Source: Trichomonas vaginalis G3 (lineage: Eukaryota; Parabasalia; Trichomonadida; Trichomonadidae). Taken from it: a stretch of DNA of 64,000 nt. The position numbers and the translations under genes are program-made. Shown piece by piece: positions 49,579-59,192 of the stretch. Numbering within the stretch: the stretch's first letter is position 1; each line of letters starts with the position of its first letter. Below the pieces are notes generated by a model. That model was given only the letters and a program-made list of their open reading frames with translations. It did no database searches and was not told where the DNA came from. Location of the stretch: the NCBI RefSeq assembly GCF_026262505.1, contig NC_067206.1:14194205-14258204 (forward strand). Reading direction: 5' to 3'.

Positions 49579-50868
49579 ATGTCGAAAGAAACAGCGTCTA
49601 TGAGAGAAATACAACACAACCGACAACTCATTTTGCAAGCTCTAAATAAGAACACAACAAACTTTTCAAACTATTCTAAGATATCTGAGTCATTGAAAGA
49701 AGGAAACTTAAAACTGACATTAAACCCAATGACAGACGAGTTTCTGTTTCAAGACAGTAAGAACCATACTGTTTGTATAAATCCAACAAAAGGAACTTTA
49801 AACGAGAAACCTATAGATGAACTTCTTTTGAAAGCAGATGTTGACAACAAAGCTGACAAAGAGTATGTCATTGAAAAAGTTCAAGAAGAACATGACAGAG
49901 CAGATGCAACATATGCAACAAAAGAGGATGTTGAAAAGAAAGCTGACAAAACATATGTTAACGATGAGTTAGCATGCGTGGCTAGTGCGTTAGTGAAGAA
50001 GGCAGATAAGGAATATGTGGATGAAAAAGACAATGAAATTAAAGAAAGGGTTGAATGGTATAATGAACGGACATCGAAGATTTTAAAAACGAAAGCTGAT
50101 ACAGGATGGGTTTCAGGGTGTTTAGACCTTAAAGCCGACAAAGAAACTGTAGATATGTTGGCACAAACGGTTTCAAGTCATACCAGAGGTTTAATGGAAG
50201 ATGGACAACAGTTGAAAGAGCTTGAGAAAGGTGTTACAGAGTTAAGGAATACAAAAGCAGACTCGACATGGATAAAAGGATATGTAGATGCAACAAAAGA
50301 GTATATTTTCACATGGACAGAAGGAACATACCCACAAAAATATCATAGACATAGCATCTCTGACGTAAATGAACTTGAAGAAAAGTTATATAAAAAAGCA
50401 GACAAAACAGAGCTTCAAACATTAAAGACAGAAATACTTCAAACAGTATATCCTATAGGTTCTATTTATACGTCAATGAACTCTACCAGACCAGAAGTAG
50501 TACTTGGTTTTGGAACTTGGACTCAAATAGTCGACAGGTTTTTGTATTGTGCAAACTCTTCAAAGGAAACAGGTGGAAGTAAAACGATTTCAGGTGAAAA
50601 TTTACCTGCACACAGTCACTACATAGATTTAAGTACATCTCAAGCAGGTTGGCATAAGCATAGATATTGGGATTGGTCAGGAATGACAAAAGGTAAAGGA
50701 TATGATGTTAAAGACAACGTTAAGTTTGCTATAAATTGTTACTGGGATGACACTCAGGGAGAAGGAGACCATACACATCGCGTTACAGGATATACGCAAA
50801 CAACGGGACAAAGTAAAGACTACATGCCACCTTACATGACAGTTTACGCATGGTATAGAATTGCTTAG
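49579..50868 (+). CDS. phage-type fibre with tail-collar tip (Maverick C)
   Basis: 429 residues, the same length as in B. The shaft repeats (KADKEYVIEKVQ, KADKTYVNDEL, KADKEYVDEKD) hold most of the differences from B, while the tip (from YPIGSIYTSMNSTRP) is nearly invariant apart from a few residues such as CYWDDTQGEGDHTHRVTG. That is unlike receptor-binding tips under host-range selection. Confidence 0.85.
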   Translation: MSKETASMREIQHNRQLILQALNKNTTNFSNYSKISESLKEGNLKLTLNPMTDEFLFQDSKNHTVCINPTKGTLNEKPIDELLLKADVDNKADKEYVIEKVQEEHDRADATYATKEDVEKKADKTYVNDELACVASALVKKADKEYVDEKDNEIKERVEWYNERTSKILKTKADTGWVSGCLDLKADKETVDMLAQTVSSHTRGLMEDGQQLKELEKGVTELRNTKADSTWIKGYVDATKEYIFTWTEGTYPQKYHRHSISDVNELEEKLYKKADKTELQTLKTEILQTVYPIGSIYTSMNSTRPEVVLGFGTWTQIVDRFLYCANSSKETGGSKTISGENLPAHSHYIDLSTSQAGWHKHRYWDWSGMTKGKGYDVKDNVKFAINCYWDDTQGEGDHTHRVTGYTQTTGQSKDYMPPYMTVYAWYRIA

Positions 50869-51824
50869 TCGTCATTTTCAACTTCTTTAGCATATTCGTC
50901 AGGAGTTGTCTTATATTTGTTAGGAACTGTCTTTGAAAGTATACCACCTTGAACTTTGACAAGTTTGAAACGAGGTCTGACAATAGTAGTTTTATCTTCT
51001 GCTTGCAGTCTGTACATTTTGCCATGTTTGCCTAAAACTTCATAATATTCTCTTGTATACTTTCTTCTATTTTTACGAACACGAATGTGAGTACCTGTCG
51101 AGTTCCCATTGTTGTCATAGTCAATAGTATTTTCATATGGGTCGCGTTTAGGTATTTCTATTTTTACTTTGTCACCTTTCTGAAGTTTGAAGCCCGGCAT
51201 TCTTTCTTGTTTGTCTCTTTTGACTAAATTATTAAATATATAGTCTTTCTCTAAGTCAGGGTTGTTTTTCATTTCTTCGGGGGAGTGGTTTCCCAAACCT
51301 TTTTGTTTACGGCTATTGTAAATATTTAAAACTTGTCTCATCTTTGCCATGGAGAAGTGTCTATATTTGTCGTCATATGACATTTCATTTGCTTCACCAC
51401 CTTGTGGTGGGTTTAAGTCTCTTAACATTTTTATACAACCGTCAATGACACCAAGAGCAGAATGGTTTTGGTCGACAATGAAATATTGGTTTACATTTTT
51501 TGAACGCAGATAGTTTTTAATATCGTCTGATTTGAAAGAACTTTCACAGTCAGATGTCAGTTTTGTTGGATGGTATTTGTCAACGAATATTGTCAAAGCT
51601 GCTAAGATATCTAAAATAGCTTTGGACTGTAATGGTATGGCTTCACAGTATCTTGTGTTTTGACCGACAAATATTAGCCAGTATGGAGGTCCATCTTCTC
51701 TATACCTCGGAATGTTTTCCAAGATATCCATAAACCAAGCATTTGGTGTTGAACTAAAGATTTTTATCATGAGTGCTTTCTTTGTCGCTTTAGAAACATA
51801 GGGGTCCTTGTTTGGATTCGTCAT
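50865..51824 (-). CDS. retroviral-type (rve) integrase (Maverick C)
   Basis: 319 residues. The catalytic core starts with FMDIL (Asp33) and contains TSDCESSFKSD (Asp92) followed by a helix near residues 120-135; the last ~100 residues (KLQKGDKVKIEIPKRDPYEN, then RKYTREYYEVLG) form a basic SH3/chromo-like region. Maverick integrases cut and join element ends at 6-bp staggered sites, which fits the CGTTTA duplication of element B. Looks whole. Confidence 0.88.
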   Translation of the reverse strand: MTNPNKDPYVSKATKKALMIKIFSSTPNAWFMDILENIPRYREDGPPYWLIFVGQNTRYCEAIPLQSKAILDILAALTIFVDKYHPTKLTSDCESSFKSDDIKNYLRSKNVNQYFIVDQNHSALGVIDGCIKMLRDLNPPQGGEANEMSYDDKYRHFSMAKMRQVLNIYNSRKQKGLGNHSPEEMKNNPDLEKDYIFNNLVKRDKQERMPGFKLQKGDKVKIEIPKRDPYENTIDYDNNGNSTGTHIRVRKNRRKYTREYYEVLGKHGKMYRLQAEDKTTIVRPRFKLVKVQGGILSKTVPNKYKTTPDEYAKEVENDD

Positions 51825-51841
51825 TTTTTAACCCATAAGAA

Positions 51842-52243
51842 ATGGGTTTATTTGGCGCATTAGCAGGAGTTGCATCCAGATTTTTGCCCGCAGTGGGAAC
51901 ACTAGCCAGAGGTGCATTTGGAATTGGAAGGAAGATTTTGAGTACTTTAGGTATACTGAAAGAGAAAGCACAGCCTATTATACAAACTGTACAGAAAGGT
52001 TGGGATGTAGCACGAGATGCAGCAAATCTTATTCCAAATCCTGAAACAAGAGGAAAAGTTCAAGGATGGATGGACAATGTAGGAAGACAAGCAGGAAACT
52101 ACTATAACAAAGCAAATGACTACTATAACCAAGCAGGGCACTATATGGACCAAGGTGAAAGATTCTTTAACAGAGGATATAACCATGCACAACAGTGGGT
52201 AAACAACAACCAACCGCAACCGCCTCAAACGTGGGGAATGTAA
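51842..52243 (+). CDS. small VP2/pVI-like membrane-active protein candidate (Maverick C)
   Basis: 133 residues, MGLFGALAGVASRFLPAVGT, nearly the same as 18822-19223 with a handful of conservative changes. It starts 17 bp from the integrase start on the other strand. Confidence 0.65.
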   Translation: MGLFGALAGVASRFLPAVGTLARGAFGIGRKILSTLGILKEKAQPIIQTVQKGWDVARDAANLIPNPETRGKVQGWMDNVGRQAGNYYNKANDYYNQAGHYMDQGERFFNRGYNHAQQWVNNNQPQPPQTWGM

Positions 52244-52262
52244 ATTTTTTTACTGAGATGAA

Positions 52263-52418
52263 ATGAACAATACAGCATTGAGACAAATGGGCTCAAGATG
52301 GATTTGTCGGCTTCCAGCAGTTACACAACCACGTGTTTGTCAAGTTCTTCCTATACCTCAGGAAGTTTTAGACCGACTTAAAAAACCTAAACAACCAGTT
52401 GAAAACAAACCAAACTAA
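52263..52418 (+). CDS. 51-aa small protein (Maverick C)
   Basis: Matches 19243-19398 with identical deduced length and the same ACTGAGATGAAATGA leader. It is kept open while neighbouring short frames are not. Confidence 0.55.
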   Translation: MNNTALRQMGSRWICRLPAVTQPRVCQVLPIPQEVLDRLKKPKQPVENKPN

Positions 52419-52437
52419 AATTTTTTACTGAGATGAA

Positions 52438-53022
52438 ATGACCGAAGAAGTTGAAACGGTAGATTTGACACCACAAACAAAAAGTTCAGAACCATTGTCA
52501 AAACCTGTCAAAGAACTTACAGATGAAGAGAAAAATTCAATAATAGAAAGTGCCAGGTCTGGAAATACAAACCCTAACTACAAAGTCACTTTTCATAGAA
52601 ATGGAACGGCTAGTATCTCAAAAAAGAAACAGACTCTCACAAATAAAATATTGAAGTCTGAAGGAGTTTTCGAGACAACAGATGGAAAAGTTTACTTCAC
52701 TGACAAACAGTTCATTATAGAACATCTCATTGACTTAGAGTCGAAATATTCTAAACTTTACAACAAACACAAAAAGTTGAAAGGAAAACAAAAACAGATG
52801 GCATATGATATTTATGAAGATGTTGACGACACAACCATACCTGCAAGTGAGGTAAGTACAGATGAACCGAAAAGTGACGAAAAACCGATAGAAGAAGAAA
52901 AACCAAAAACTGAAGATAAACCAAAACCAAAGTTTAGTTTCCAAACTAAACCAAGTCAACCTTCATTAGCTGGTATGGGTTGGCGTCAAAGACTTTTGGT
53001 AGCTGGTGGCTATGTTAAGTAA
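52438..53022 (+). CDS. 194-aa Lys/Glu/Pro-rich protein (Maverick C)
   Basis: Counterpart of 19418-20002. The folded region and the LAGMGWRQRLL end are conserved; changes cluster in the charged linker around residues 145-170. Confidence 0.65.
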   Translation: MTEEVETVDLTPQTKSSEPLSKPVKELTDEEKNSIIESARSGNTNPNYKVTFHRNGTASISKKKQTLTNKILKSEGVFETTDGKVYFTDKQFIIEHLIDLESKYSKLYNKHKKLKGKQKQMAYDIYEDVDDTTIPASEVSTDEPKSDEKPIEEEKPKTEDKPKPKFSFQTKPSQPSLAGMGWRQRLLVAGGYVK

Positions 53023-53072
53023 AAGGAAAACAGTATATTTTTCAAAAAAATATTTTTTTTATTTTATTTGAA

Positions 53073-53657
53073 ATGTACGCTGGGTTTGTTGGAACAGACC
53101 GTTGGGAAACTTGTTTGTTAGATGAGAAATATGAAATTCACTGTTGTGAGTCATTTGAAGTCAGAAACAAAAAGACAAAAAGAGTTTTAAGCGAATGGGA
53201 GGGAAATGACGGATATGCTAGGATGAGGATTGGTGGGAAATGCTATTTTAAACATATTGTCATTGCAACTCATTTTATACCGAACCCTAACAATTTACCT
53301 TTTGTAGACCATATAAACCATATAAGAAACGACAATAGACTTGAAAACTTACGCTGGGTCACTTGTTCTGAAAACAATAAGAACAGAGGCAAATTTGGAG
53401 ATATAGTATTCGAATTTGTCGACGAACTAGAAGATGAAGCAATTGAAATTACAGACTATGGTAAGCATACGTTTGAGTTTTACTACTATAGCGAAGAACA
53501 AGACTCTTTCTACTTTTATACCGGCGTAAACTATAGAAAATTACAAGTATATTTTACTAAGGATGGCTATGCTTATGTAAACGCTAGAGATACAGATGGA
53601 AAATACGTTCGAATACTTCTTAACAAATTCAAGAAGCTATATGGCATACCATTTTAA
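53073..53657 (+). CDS. HNH endonuclease (Maverick C)
   Basis: 194 residues, same slot as 20068-20652 in B. Some residues (for example CESFEVRNKK and FGDIVFEFVD) match B copy 2 better than B copy 1, hinting at gene conversion among the three copies. Confidence 0.85.
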   Translation: MYAGFVGTDRWETCLLDEKYEIHCCESFEVRNKKTKRVLSEWEGNDGYARMRIGGKCYFKHIVIATHFIPNPNNLPFVDHINHIRNDNRLENLRWVTCSENNKNRGKFGDIVFEFVDELEDEAIEITDYGKHTFEFYYYSEEQDSFYFYTGVNYRKLQVYFTKDGYAYVNARDTDGKYVRILLNKFKKLYGIPF

Positions 53658-53693
53658 AACATTTTTAAAACAGTATATTTTTACATATATTAA

Positions 53694-53940
53694 ATGCTTC
53701 AGGTTGAAAAACAAAGAACAAAAGTAGCAGATACAAAACCGTTAGACTATATCTTTACAAATGCTGGTAGGACTATATCAGATGAAGAAATTTCATCCCG
53801 AACCACCGAGTAACAGTTTCTCTGACTTTCAAGTTTGGTTCACAACAAACGGTGTGCAGCATATTGTTCCATTGTACTACGACTTTTATCTCGAATTGTC
53901 TTTCATATACAACTACGGAGAAGTGCTGAAAAAGTATTGA
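53694..53940 (+). pseudogene. remnant of the plus-strand 282-aa-type paralogue (Maverick C)
   Basis: Only the start and end of the gene at 20692-21551 are recognisable, in a much shorter space. Broken. The element therefore relies on one member of this family. Confidence 0.7.
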
Positions 53941-53944
53941 AAAA

Positions 53945-54180
53945 TATATTTTAGGGTAGATGGTTAGATCTAACCTGTCTTCTACCCTCTTTTCTACCCT
54001 CTTGAATTTTCATGAATTTTGTGCTGAATTCGACAAAAATGAGTTTTTGGTTGAAAAAAGAGGTGGAGCCAAAAGTGGCTCGACCTCAAAACAAGCATTT
54101 TGTGAAGAATATACCAACCCGCGGAAAACAGCGGGTTGCTTTTTATACAAAGTTCACCCGTTGAATTTTCATGAATTTCC
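53945..54180 (+). pseudogene. dyad module and KilA-N gene fragment (Maverick C)
   Basis: GGTAGATGGTTAGATCTAACC (53955-53975) starts a module whose left and right arms are of two types, followed by a KilA-N fragment (GGAKSGSTSKQAFCEEY) as at 21640-21760 in B. Fragment only. Confidence 0.65.
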
Positions 54181-54215
54181 TTAAGATAGAAAAAAAGTGA
54201 GTTAAAATGAGATGT

Positions 54216-54581
54216 TTACTGAACTGGTTGGATGTCGCCTTCACAGGTTATGTAGAACGGCTGACCCGAGAAGTGGAACAGTGCTCTGAGAATTTGTATA
54301 ATTCGTGGAATTGGACTCTCTCTGTTTGGAAGTTGTATCCATGGGCGCTTTGCAAAGAACTTGAGAAGAGCTTCTTTCTTCATCTCCTTTATGTCGTCTA
54401 CAGGAGTGTTTTCTGGTATTTGAATTGGAATTCCAGTCGAAATCTCGATTTTCAGCGCACCTCTTCCAGACAACCAGACGCCGAGGGACTTGTTGGCTTT
54501 GTCCTTGCCCAAGTACTGCTTAACAACTTCATTTATCTCTATAAGGTAAATTGCCTCATCTAATGGCTCGATGCTGTCCAT
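54216..54581 (-). CDS. 121-aa protein, unknown (Maverick C)
   Basis: MDSIEPLDEAIYLIEINEVV at the start, then LGVWLSGRGALKIEISTGIP and a helical end. Similar DEAI.LIE coding fragments lie on the minus strand beside the arrays at 25195 and 58845, so this may be the best-kept member of a small family attached to dyad arrays. No B counterpart is whole. Function unknown. Confidence 0.45.
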   Translation of the reverse strand: MDSIEPLDEAIYLIEINEVVKQYLGKDKANKSLGVWLSGRGALKIEISTGIPIQIPENTPVDDIKEMKKEALLKFFAKRPWIQLPNRESPIPRIIQILRALFHFSGQPFYITCEGDIQPVQ

Positions 54582-54930
54582 TGTTCTGTTTCAGAACTAG
54601 TCTTGTTCTGTTTCAGAACTAGTCTTGTTCTGTTTCAGAACTAGTCTTGTACTTTTTCAGAACTAGTCTTGTACTTTTTCAGAACTAGTCTTGTACTTTT
54701 TCAGAACTAGTCTTGAACGTTTTCAGAACAAATTTCCCGTAAAAGCTCTCAATTTGTGAGAAAAATTTTCTGTTTCAGAACAAGTCTTGTACTGTTTCAG
54801 AACAATATTTGTACTGTTTCAGAACAATATTTGTACTGTTTCAGAACAAGTCTTGTACTGTTTCAAGACAATATTTGTACTGTTTCAAGACAATATTTGT
54901 ACTGTTTCAAGACAATGTCCGACGGTTAAG
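54582..54930. repeat. dyad tandem array, GTTTCAGAACTAGTCTTGT type (Maverick C)
   Basis: About thirteen units of 21-23 bp. Early units read GTTCTGTTTCAGAACTAGTC, later ones GTACTGTTTCAGAACAATAT and GTACTGTTTCAAGACAATAT. GTTCTGTTTCAGAAC is a perfect dyad. Three copies of GTCCGACG with GTTAAGCCACAAACGAAT follow at 54915-54980. Confidence 0.85.
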
Positions 54931-55018
54931 CCACAAACGAATGTCCGACGGTTAAGCCACAAACGAATGTCCGACGTACCACTCAAAAATATTTTTTATT
55001 TTTATTGTACGTACTGAA

Positions 55019-55684
55019 ATGACAGTCGAAGCAAAAACGTTCACGAACAAATCTAATGGCGAAACATTCACAAAAGGCACTTACAACGGTATTGAAGTCT
55101 TACGTAGAGACAAGGATGGTTATATAAATGTAACAAAGATGGCAAGAGAAGCAGGAAAGTTAAACCATTTAAACAGATTTCTCAATAGTGCTAAAATGGA
55201 GGAAATTCTTGAGTTTTGGTTGAAAGAATACGGTCGAGCCAAAAGTGGCTCGACCTCAAAACAAGCATTTTATGAGCTTACTAAGGGCGTTATGAATGAA
55301 TTCAAAGGTATTTACATACATCCTGACCTCGTTCATTTTGTTGCTGAATGGTGCTCTGTAAAGTATGTATTTTATGTCAAAGATATTATGGACTCCATAG
55401 ACAAGAAAGTTCATGAGAAGTTAGATGAAGAAGAACTTGAAGATACAGTAGAGAATGCAAAACCTTTGTTTGAAGAAGAAGTTAGAAAAATGTGCGAAAA
55501 ACAAATAGAACATGAACGTGAGATATGTTCTGGTTATAGAGATTCTCCATACGAACTAGACCAATGGGAACAAGAAGATTTAAAGAGAGAATTTAGAGAA
55601 TATGAACTCGCTAAGATAGCATTAGAAGCTGCAGAAAAGAAGTTAAAAGCTTGGGGTTGTTTTGTACAAAAATATTGTGAGTAA
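55019..55684 (+). CDS. KilA-N domain protein, intact (Maverick C)
   Basis: 221 residues with a canonical KilA-N domain at about 20-135: GTYNGIEVLRRDKDGYINVT, KMAREAGKLNHLNRFL, then IYIHPDLVHFVAEWCSVKYV. A charged helical C-terminus follows (EKLDEEELEDTVEN). KilA-N binds DNA. Fragments of this gene are scattered in B, in C and inside the terminal-repeat units. Leader ATTTTTATTGTACGTACTGA before the ATG. Likely a regulator, perhaps acting on the dyad arrays nearby (inference). Confidence 0.85.
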   Translation: MTVEAKTFTNKSNGETFTKGTYNGIEVLRRDKDGYINVTKMAREAGKLNHLNRFLNSAKMEEILEFWLKEYGRAKSGSTSKQAFYELTKGVMNEFKGIYIHPDLVHFVAEWCSVKYVFYVKDIMDSIDKKVHEKLDEEELEDTVENAKPLFEEEVRKMCEKQIEHEREICSGYRDSPYELDQWEQEDLKREFREYELAKIALEAAEKKLKAWGCFVQKYCE

Positions 55685-55699
55685 ATGAACCATTTTGTT

Positions 55700-55930
55700 G
55701 CTGAATTCAGACAAAAATATATTTTAGGGTAGATGGTTAGATCTAACCTGTCTTCTACCCTCTTTTCTACCCTCATGAATTTGTCATGAATTTTCATGAA
55801 TTTCTTCGTATATGTTTTGTCAAGACTTCTTCATCGTAAATGTTTTGTCATGATTTCATCGTAAATGTTTTGTCAAGACTTCTTCGTACATGTTTTCTAA
55901 CCTCATGAGTTTTCCCGAAATAAAAAATAA
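55700..55930. repeat. dyad module and 24-bp units (Maverick C)
   Basis: A GGTAGATGGTTAGATCTAAC module at about 55725-55775 and a few TTCTTCGTAAATGTTTTGTC units lead into the next gene. Confidence 0.7.
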
Positions 55931-55976
55931 AGGTAGTCCCACCAAAAAATATTTTTTTTATTTTTATTGTAAGAAC

Positions 55977-56891
55977 ATGTTAGCAACAACAGCACCAAAC
56001 TCTTTAGTCATGAACCCAACTTCAATGTTAGTAGAGATGAAAAGCTTCATTCCTTCTTCATATACTTTCGAAACAGAAATCCAGAAGATAAAGCAGGAAC
56101 TTCTCCAAGGAGATTTAGACTGTACCGCACAGGATGAAACAAATGAACAGTATCTTTATGAAATGCAGGATATTATTGACCATTTACCCAAATTGCCTGA
56201 AATCCAACAACAAAAGCTTACTATTCCAGAATTCGATGAAATAGAAGTCAAAGCAACTGACTCAGTAGAAATAAAGAAGTTCATACGAAAGGTTAACTAT
56301 GAGTTTCTTGGATTTCATTGCAACCACAAAGTCATGGACAAAGATTGCGATATGGTATATAAGAACATCTCTGACATATATAAATCTGAAGAATTTAAGA
56401 CCTACGACAACTTTGTTTCGTTAGTTGCTGAATGTGTATGGCAGATAAGAGATAAAGATAGAAGAGGTAAGGTATGGAACGAACAAATAAGACCCGCTAT
56501 GTTTGAGTTAAAGAAAACCATTGACGCTTTAGTTGTACTTGCAGGACAAATTTCAATGTACAATGCTAAAATGAACCCGCAATGTTCAAAATGTAAGGCA
56601 GCAATGAGGAAATATAACTACTCCGTCAAAGAGATAGAAAGAATGAGAAACGACTATGCAGATTTAAAGAAAGAAGCAGAAAAGCCAGCAGAAGATAAAA
56701 TGGACATGTTAGAATTTCTGAACAAAAACTATCCAACAGCAGAAGATTTCCTTCTGTCTGACGTCAAGAAGAAATATAAAGAAACTTTCGGCATAGTTAA
56801 AACATTCGATATCCTCAGCGAAGAAATAGAAGCTACAAAACTGTTTAGAGTCTCACGAATTCATAACGTTTACCATGTAAAACGCTTATAA
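55977..56891 (+). CDS. 304-aa protein with CxxC pair, unknown (Maverick C)
   Basis: Same length and start as 23088-24002. Differences cluster at residues 45-55 and near the C-terminus. The MNPQCSKCKA motif is unchanged. Leader TTTTTATTGTAAGAAC as in B. Confidence 0.65.
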   Translation: MLATTAPNSLVMNPTSMLVEMKSFIPSSYTFETEIQKIKQELLQGDLDCTAQDETNEQYLYEMQDIIDHLPKLPEIQQQKLTIPEFDEIEVKATDSVEIKKFIRKVNYEFLGFHCNHKVMDKDCDMVYKNISDIYKSEEFKTYDNFVSLVAECVWQIRDKDRRGKVWNEQIRPAMFELKKTIDALVVLAGQISMYNAKMNPQCSKCKAAMRKYNYSVKEIERMRNDYADLKKEAEKPAEDKMDMLEFLNKNYPTAEDFLLSDVKKKYKETFGIVKTFDILSEEIEATKLFRVSRIHNVYHVKRL

Positions 56892-57910
56892 AATAACTGG
56901 GGTAGAAAAGAGGTTAGAAAAGAGGTTAGATCTAACCTTCTACCCTAAATTATATTTTTACTGAATTCAGCACAAAATTCTGAGTAAAATGACATATGGC
57001 ACGTGTCAAACCGTTGAGTTTTCACAAATTTTAAAAATTGCTGCGGAAAGTTCGTCAAAAAAGTGAAGGTTCCCGACGGTTTCAAACCGCCATACTTTAC
57101 ATGAAGATAGTTTACAATGTCAACTAAATATCATGTACGATAGAAACGGTTATGTAAAGTTTACATTTTGTAAAGTTTTGTCCTGATTCAAGACAAGTCT
57201 TGTATTTTTTCAGAACAAGTCTTGTATTTTTTCAGAACAAGTCTTGTATTTTTTCAAGACAAATCTTGTCCTGATTCAGAACAAGTCTTGCACTTTTTAG
57301 TCAGTTTTTCTTGTAAAGTTCTCAAATTTGAGAACAATTGTCCTGATTCAAGACAAGTCTTGTATTTTTTCAGAACAAGTCTTGTATTTTTTCAGAACAA
57401 GTCTTGTATTTTTTCAAGACAAATCTTGTCCTGATTCAAGACAAGTCTTGTATTTTTTCAGAACAAGTCTTGTATTTTTTCAGAACAAGTCTTGTATTTT
57501 TTCAAGACAAATCTTGTCCTGATTCAGAACAAGTCTTGCACTTTTTCAGGAAATCCTATCGTCTAACTTTACAAATGTCACTTTTTCAACATGATTGCAT
57601 TTTGGTCGGGAAACAACTTTCTCTCAATTTTGTCACTTTTTTCTATCGTCGTGTTTTGTCACTTTTCCCTCAGGGTGTGTGTCAGAAAATATCCAAAATC
57701 TTTATAGCCTCGTATCTCCTTCAATTCTTGACGGCTTGACATGTATGACACACCATTCAATTCAGAATTATGTGCTGAATCTTATGACCTTCATTTGTTC
57801 GTGACTTCTTTTCACATATGTAACCCTGAATTTTTAACATTTCTTTAACACAGAAAAATAAAGTTAGTTTTATTTTTATTTATTTTTTTATTTTGTATGT
57901 AAGGACAGAT
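56892..57910. repeat. gene-free kilobase with dyad module and TTTTTCAGAACAAGTCTTGT array
   Basis: One inverted module (56900-56950) is followed by unassigned DNA (56960-57180), then about fifteen units of TTTTTCAGAACAAGTCTTGT (57180-57550), where CAAGTCTTGT-like words alternate AACAAG and AAGACA. After it come copies of a TTGTCACTTTTTC word and the leader of the next gene. The corresponding interval in B is short and contains dyad modules instead. Confidence 0.75.
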
Positions 57911-58750
57911 ATGTCAACAACAGAGAACACAACAACTGCTATCGTTCATGAAGCCATAAATGAAGAATACGAGTGGGTTCAGTTTAACAAACAACTCCGT
58001 CTCATTCGTTCGGTCAAAGACGATATGTACCAAATGCAAAGTATTTTGACAGCATGTTTTGCTCCAGACACTAAGAAACCACAAGACTGGTTTAGGAACC
58101 AAAGCACACAAGAATTTTTGAGCGAAGCACAGCGAGACATACTTTTTTCTGAAAACAGTGAAGAACAGCGAGTAAGTAAAAAATCTTACTCGCCTAAAAC
58201 TCATGAAAATCGTGAAAAATTGCCAAACGGTTTGAGAGGTTGGTATGTACATAGACTTCTTGTAAATGCTGTTGCAATGTGGGCTTCGCCTCGTTATGCT
58301 TGGTATGTTTGTAAACTTCTTGACGAAATTCATAGACAAGAACGTGAAGAGATGGAAAACAAGCTTGAAGCAAAAGACAAAAACATACAGAAAAGAATAC
58401 CACGTTCGGTACCAAAAGGAAAGGAAAAGAACTATAAGTATATGATTTACACTGAAGAGATGGAAAATGAAGAAGACAGAGATATGGTTATGTTGCATTT
58501 AGTCAGAAGAAACAACAAAAGCTTTTACGACTTAGCTAAGATTTACAAATCTGACAGAAATTGGTTCTATCGCGAAAACTTACCGATTTCAATGACACCA
58601 AATGAAGATGTTAAACAGATAGTTCAAGATACGTTACCTCAAACACACTATGATATGAAAGGTTGTACAATACTTACATTCAAAGAAGATTTACCGCTAC
58701 TGAAGGAAAAGATAACAGAGTATTTTGACAACTTCAAACAAGCAGAGTAA
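57911..58750 (+). CDS. KilA-N domain protein, mosaic relative of the B gene (Maverick C)
   Basis: 279 residues. Residues 1-60 and the last ~130 are almost identical to 24339-25118, but the KilA-N core differs strongly and is longer (FRNQSTQEFLSEAQRDILFS, then LRGWYVHRLLVNAVAMWASP). A sharp change between conserved ends points to domain replacement rather than drift. Start chosen as in B. Confidence 0.75.
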   Translation: MSTTENTTTAIVHEAINEEYEWVQFNKQLRLIRSVKDDMYQMQSILTACFAPDTKKPQDWFRNQSTQEFLSEAQRDILFSENSEEQRVSKKSYSPKTHENREKLPNGLRGWYVHRLLVNAVAMWASPRYAWYVCKLLDEIHRQEREEMENKLEAKDKNIQKRIPRSVPKGKEKNYKYMIYTEEMENEEDRDMVMLHLVRRNNKSFYDLAKIYKSDRNWFYRENLPISMTPNEDVKQIVQDTLPQTHYDMKGCTILTFKEDLPLLKEKITEYFDNFKQAE

Positions 58751-58844
58751 ATGAACTCTTTATTTTTCAAGCTTGACACCAAAGATGGCTCAGGTAGCTC
58801 TATAAGGTCAATTGCCTCGTCAAATCCTTCTGGCATTCCGAGTC

Positions 58845-59100
58845 CTTCCTTCCAACAGGAAAAAAATTTCCTTCCAACAGGAAAAAAATTTCCTGACAAC
58901 TGGAAAAAAATTTCCTGTTGTTCGTCCGTAAACCATTCAAATTTTCGAAAATTGAGAACTTTTTGGTCGAACTTCAGAAAAAGTTTTTCCTTCCGACATT
59001 CCGAGTTTTTCCTTCCGACATTCCGAGTCCTTCCTTCCGACATTCCGAGTCCTTCCATCCAACAGGAAAAGTTCTTCCATCCAACAGGACACAAACGAAT
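58845..59100. repeat. dyad array, TTCCAACAGGAAAAA and TTCCGACATTCCGAG types (Maverick C)
   Basis: Two subarrays follow the KilA-N gene and a stretch with minus-strand coding sense DEAIDLIELPEPS. It occupies the same position as the GACAACTGGAAGAACTCTT array in B but uses different arm words. Confidence 0.75.
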
Positions 59101-59192
59101 GTCCGACGTACCACCAACCGAGTCCATTCCCAAACCAGAAGAACCGACAGCCCCAGCACCACAACAGACTAAGACTAAAACACTTACATTTT

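Noticed and set aside
57222-57804. Frames with repeated YFFRTSLVFFQ-type units
   Set aside because: They come from the 20-21 bp dyad array and lack conservation.
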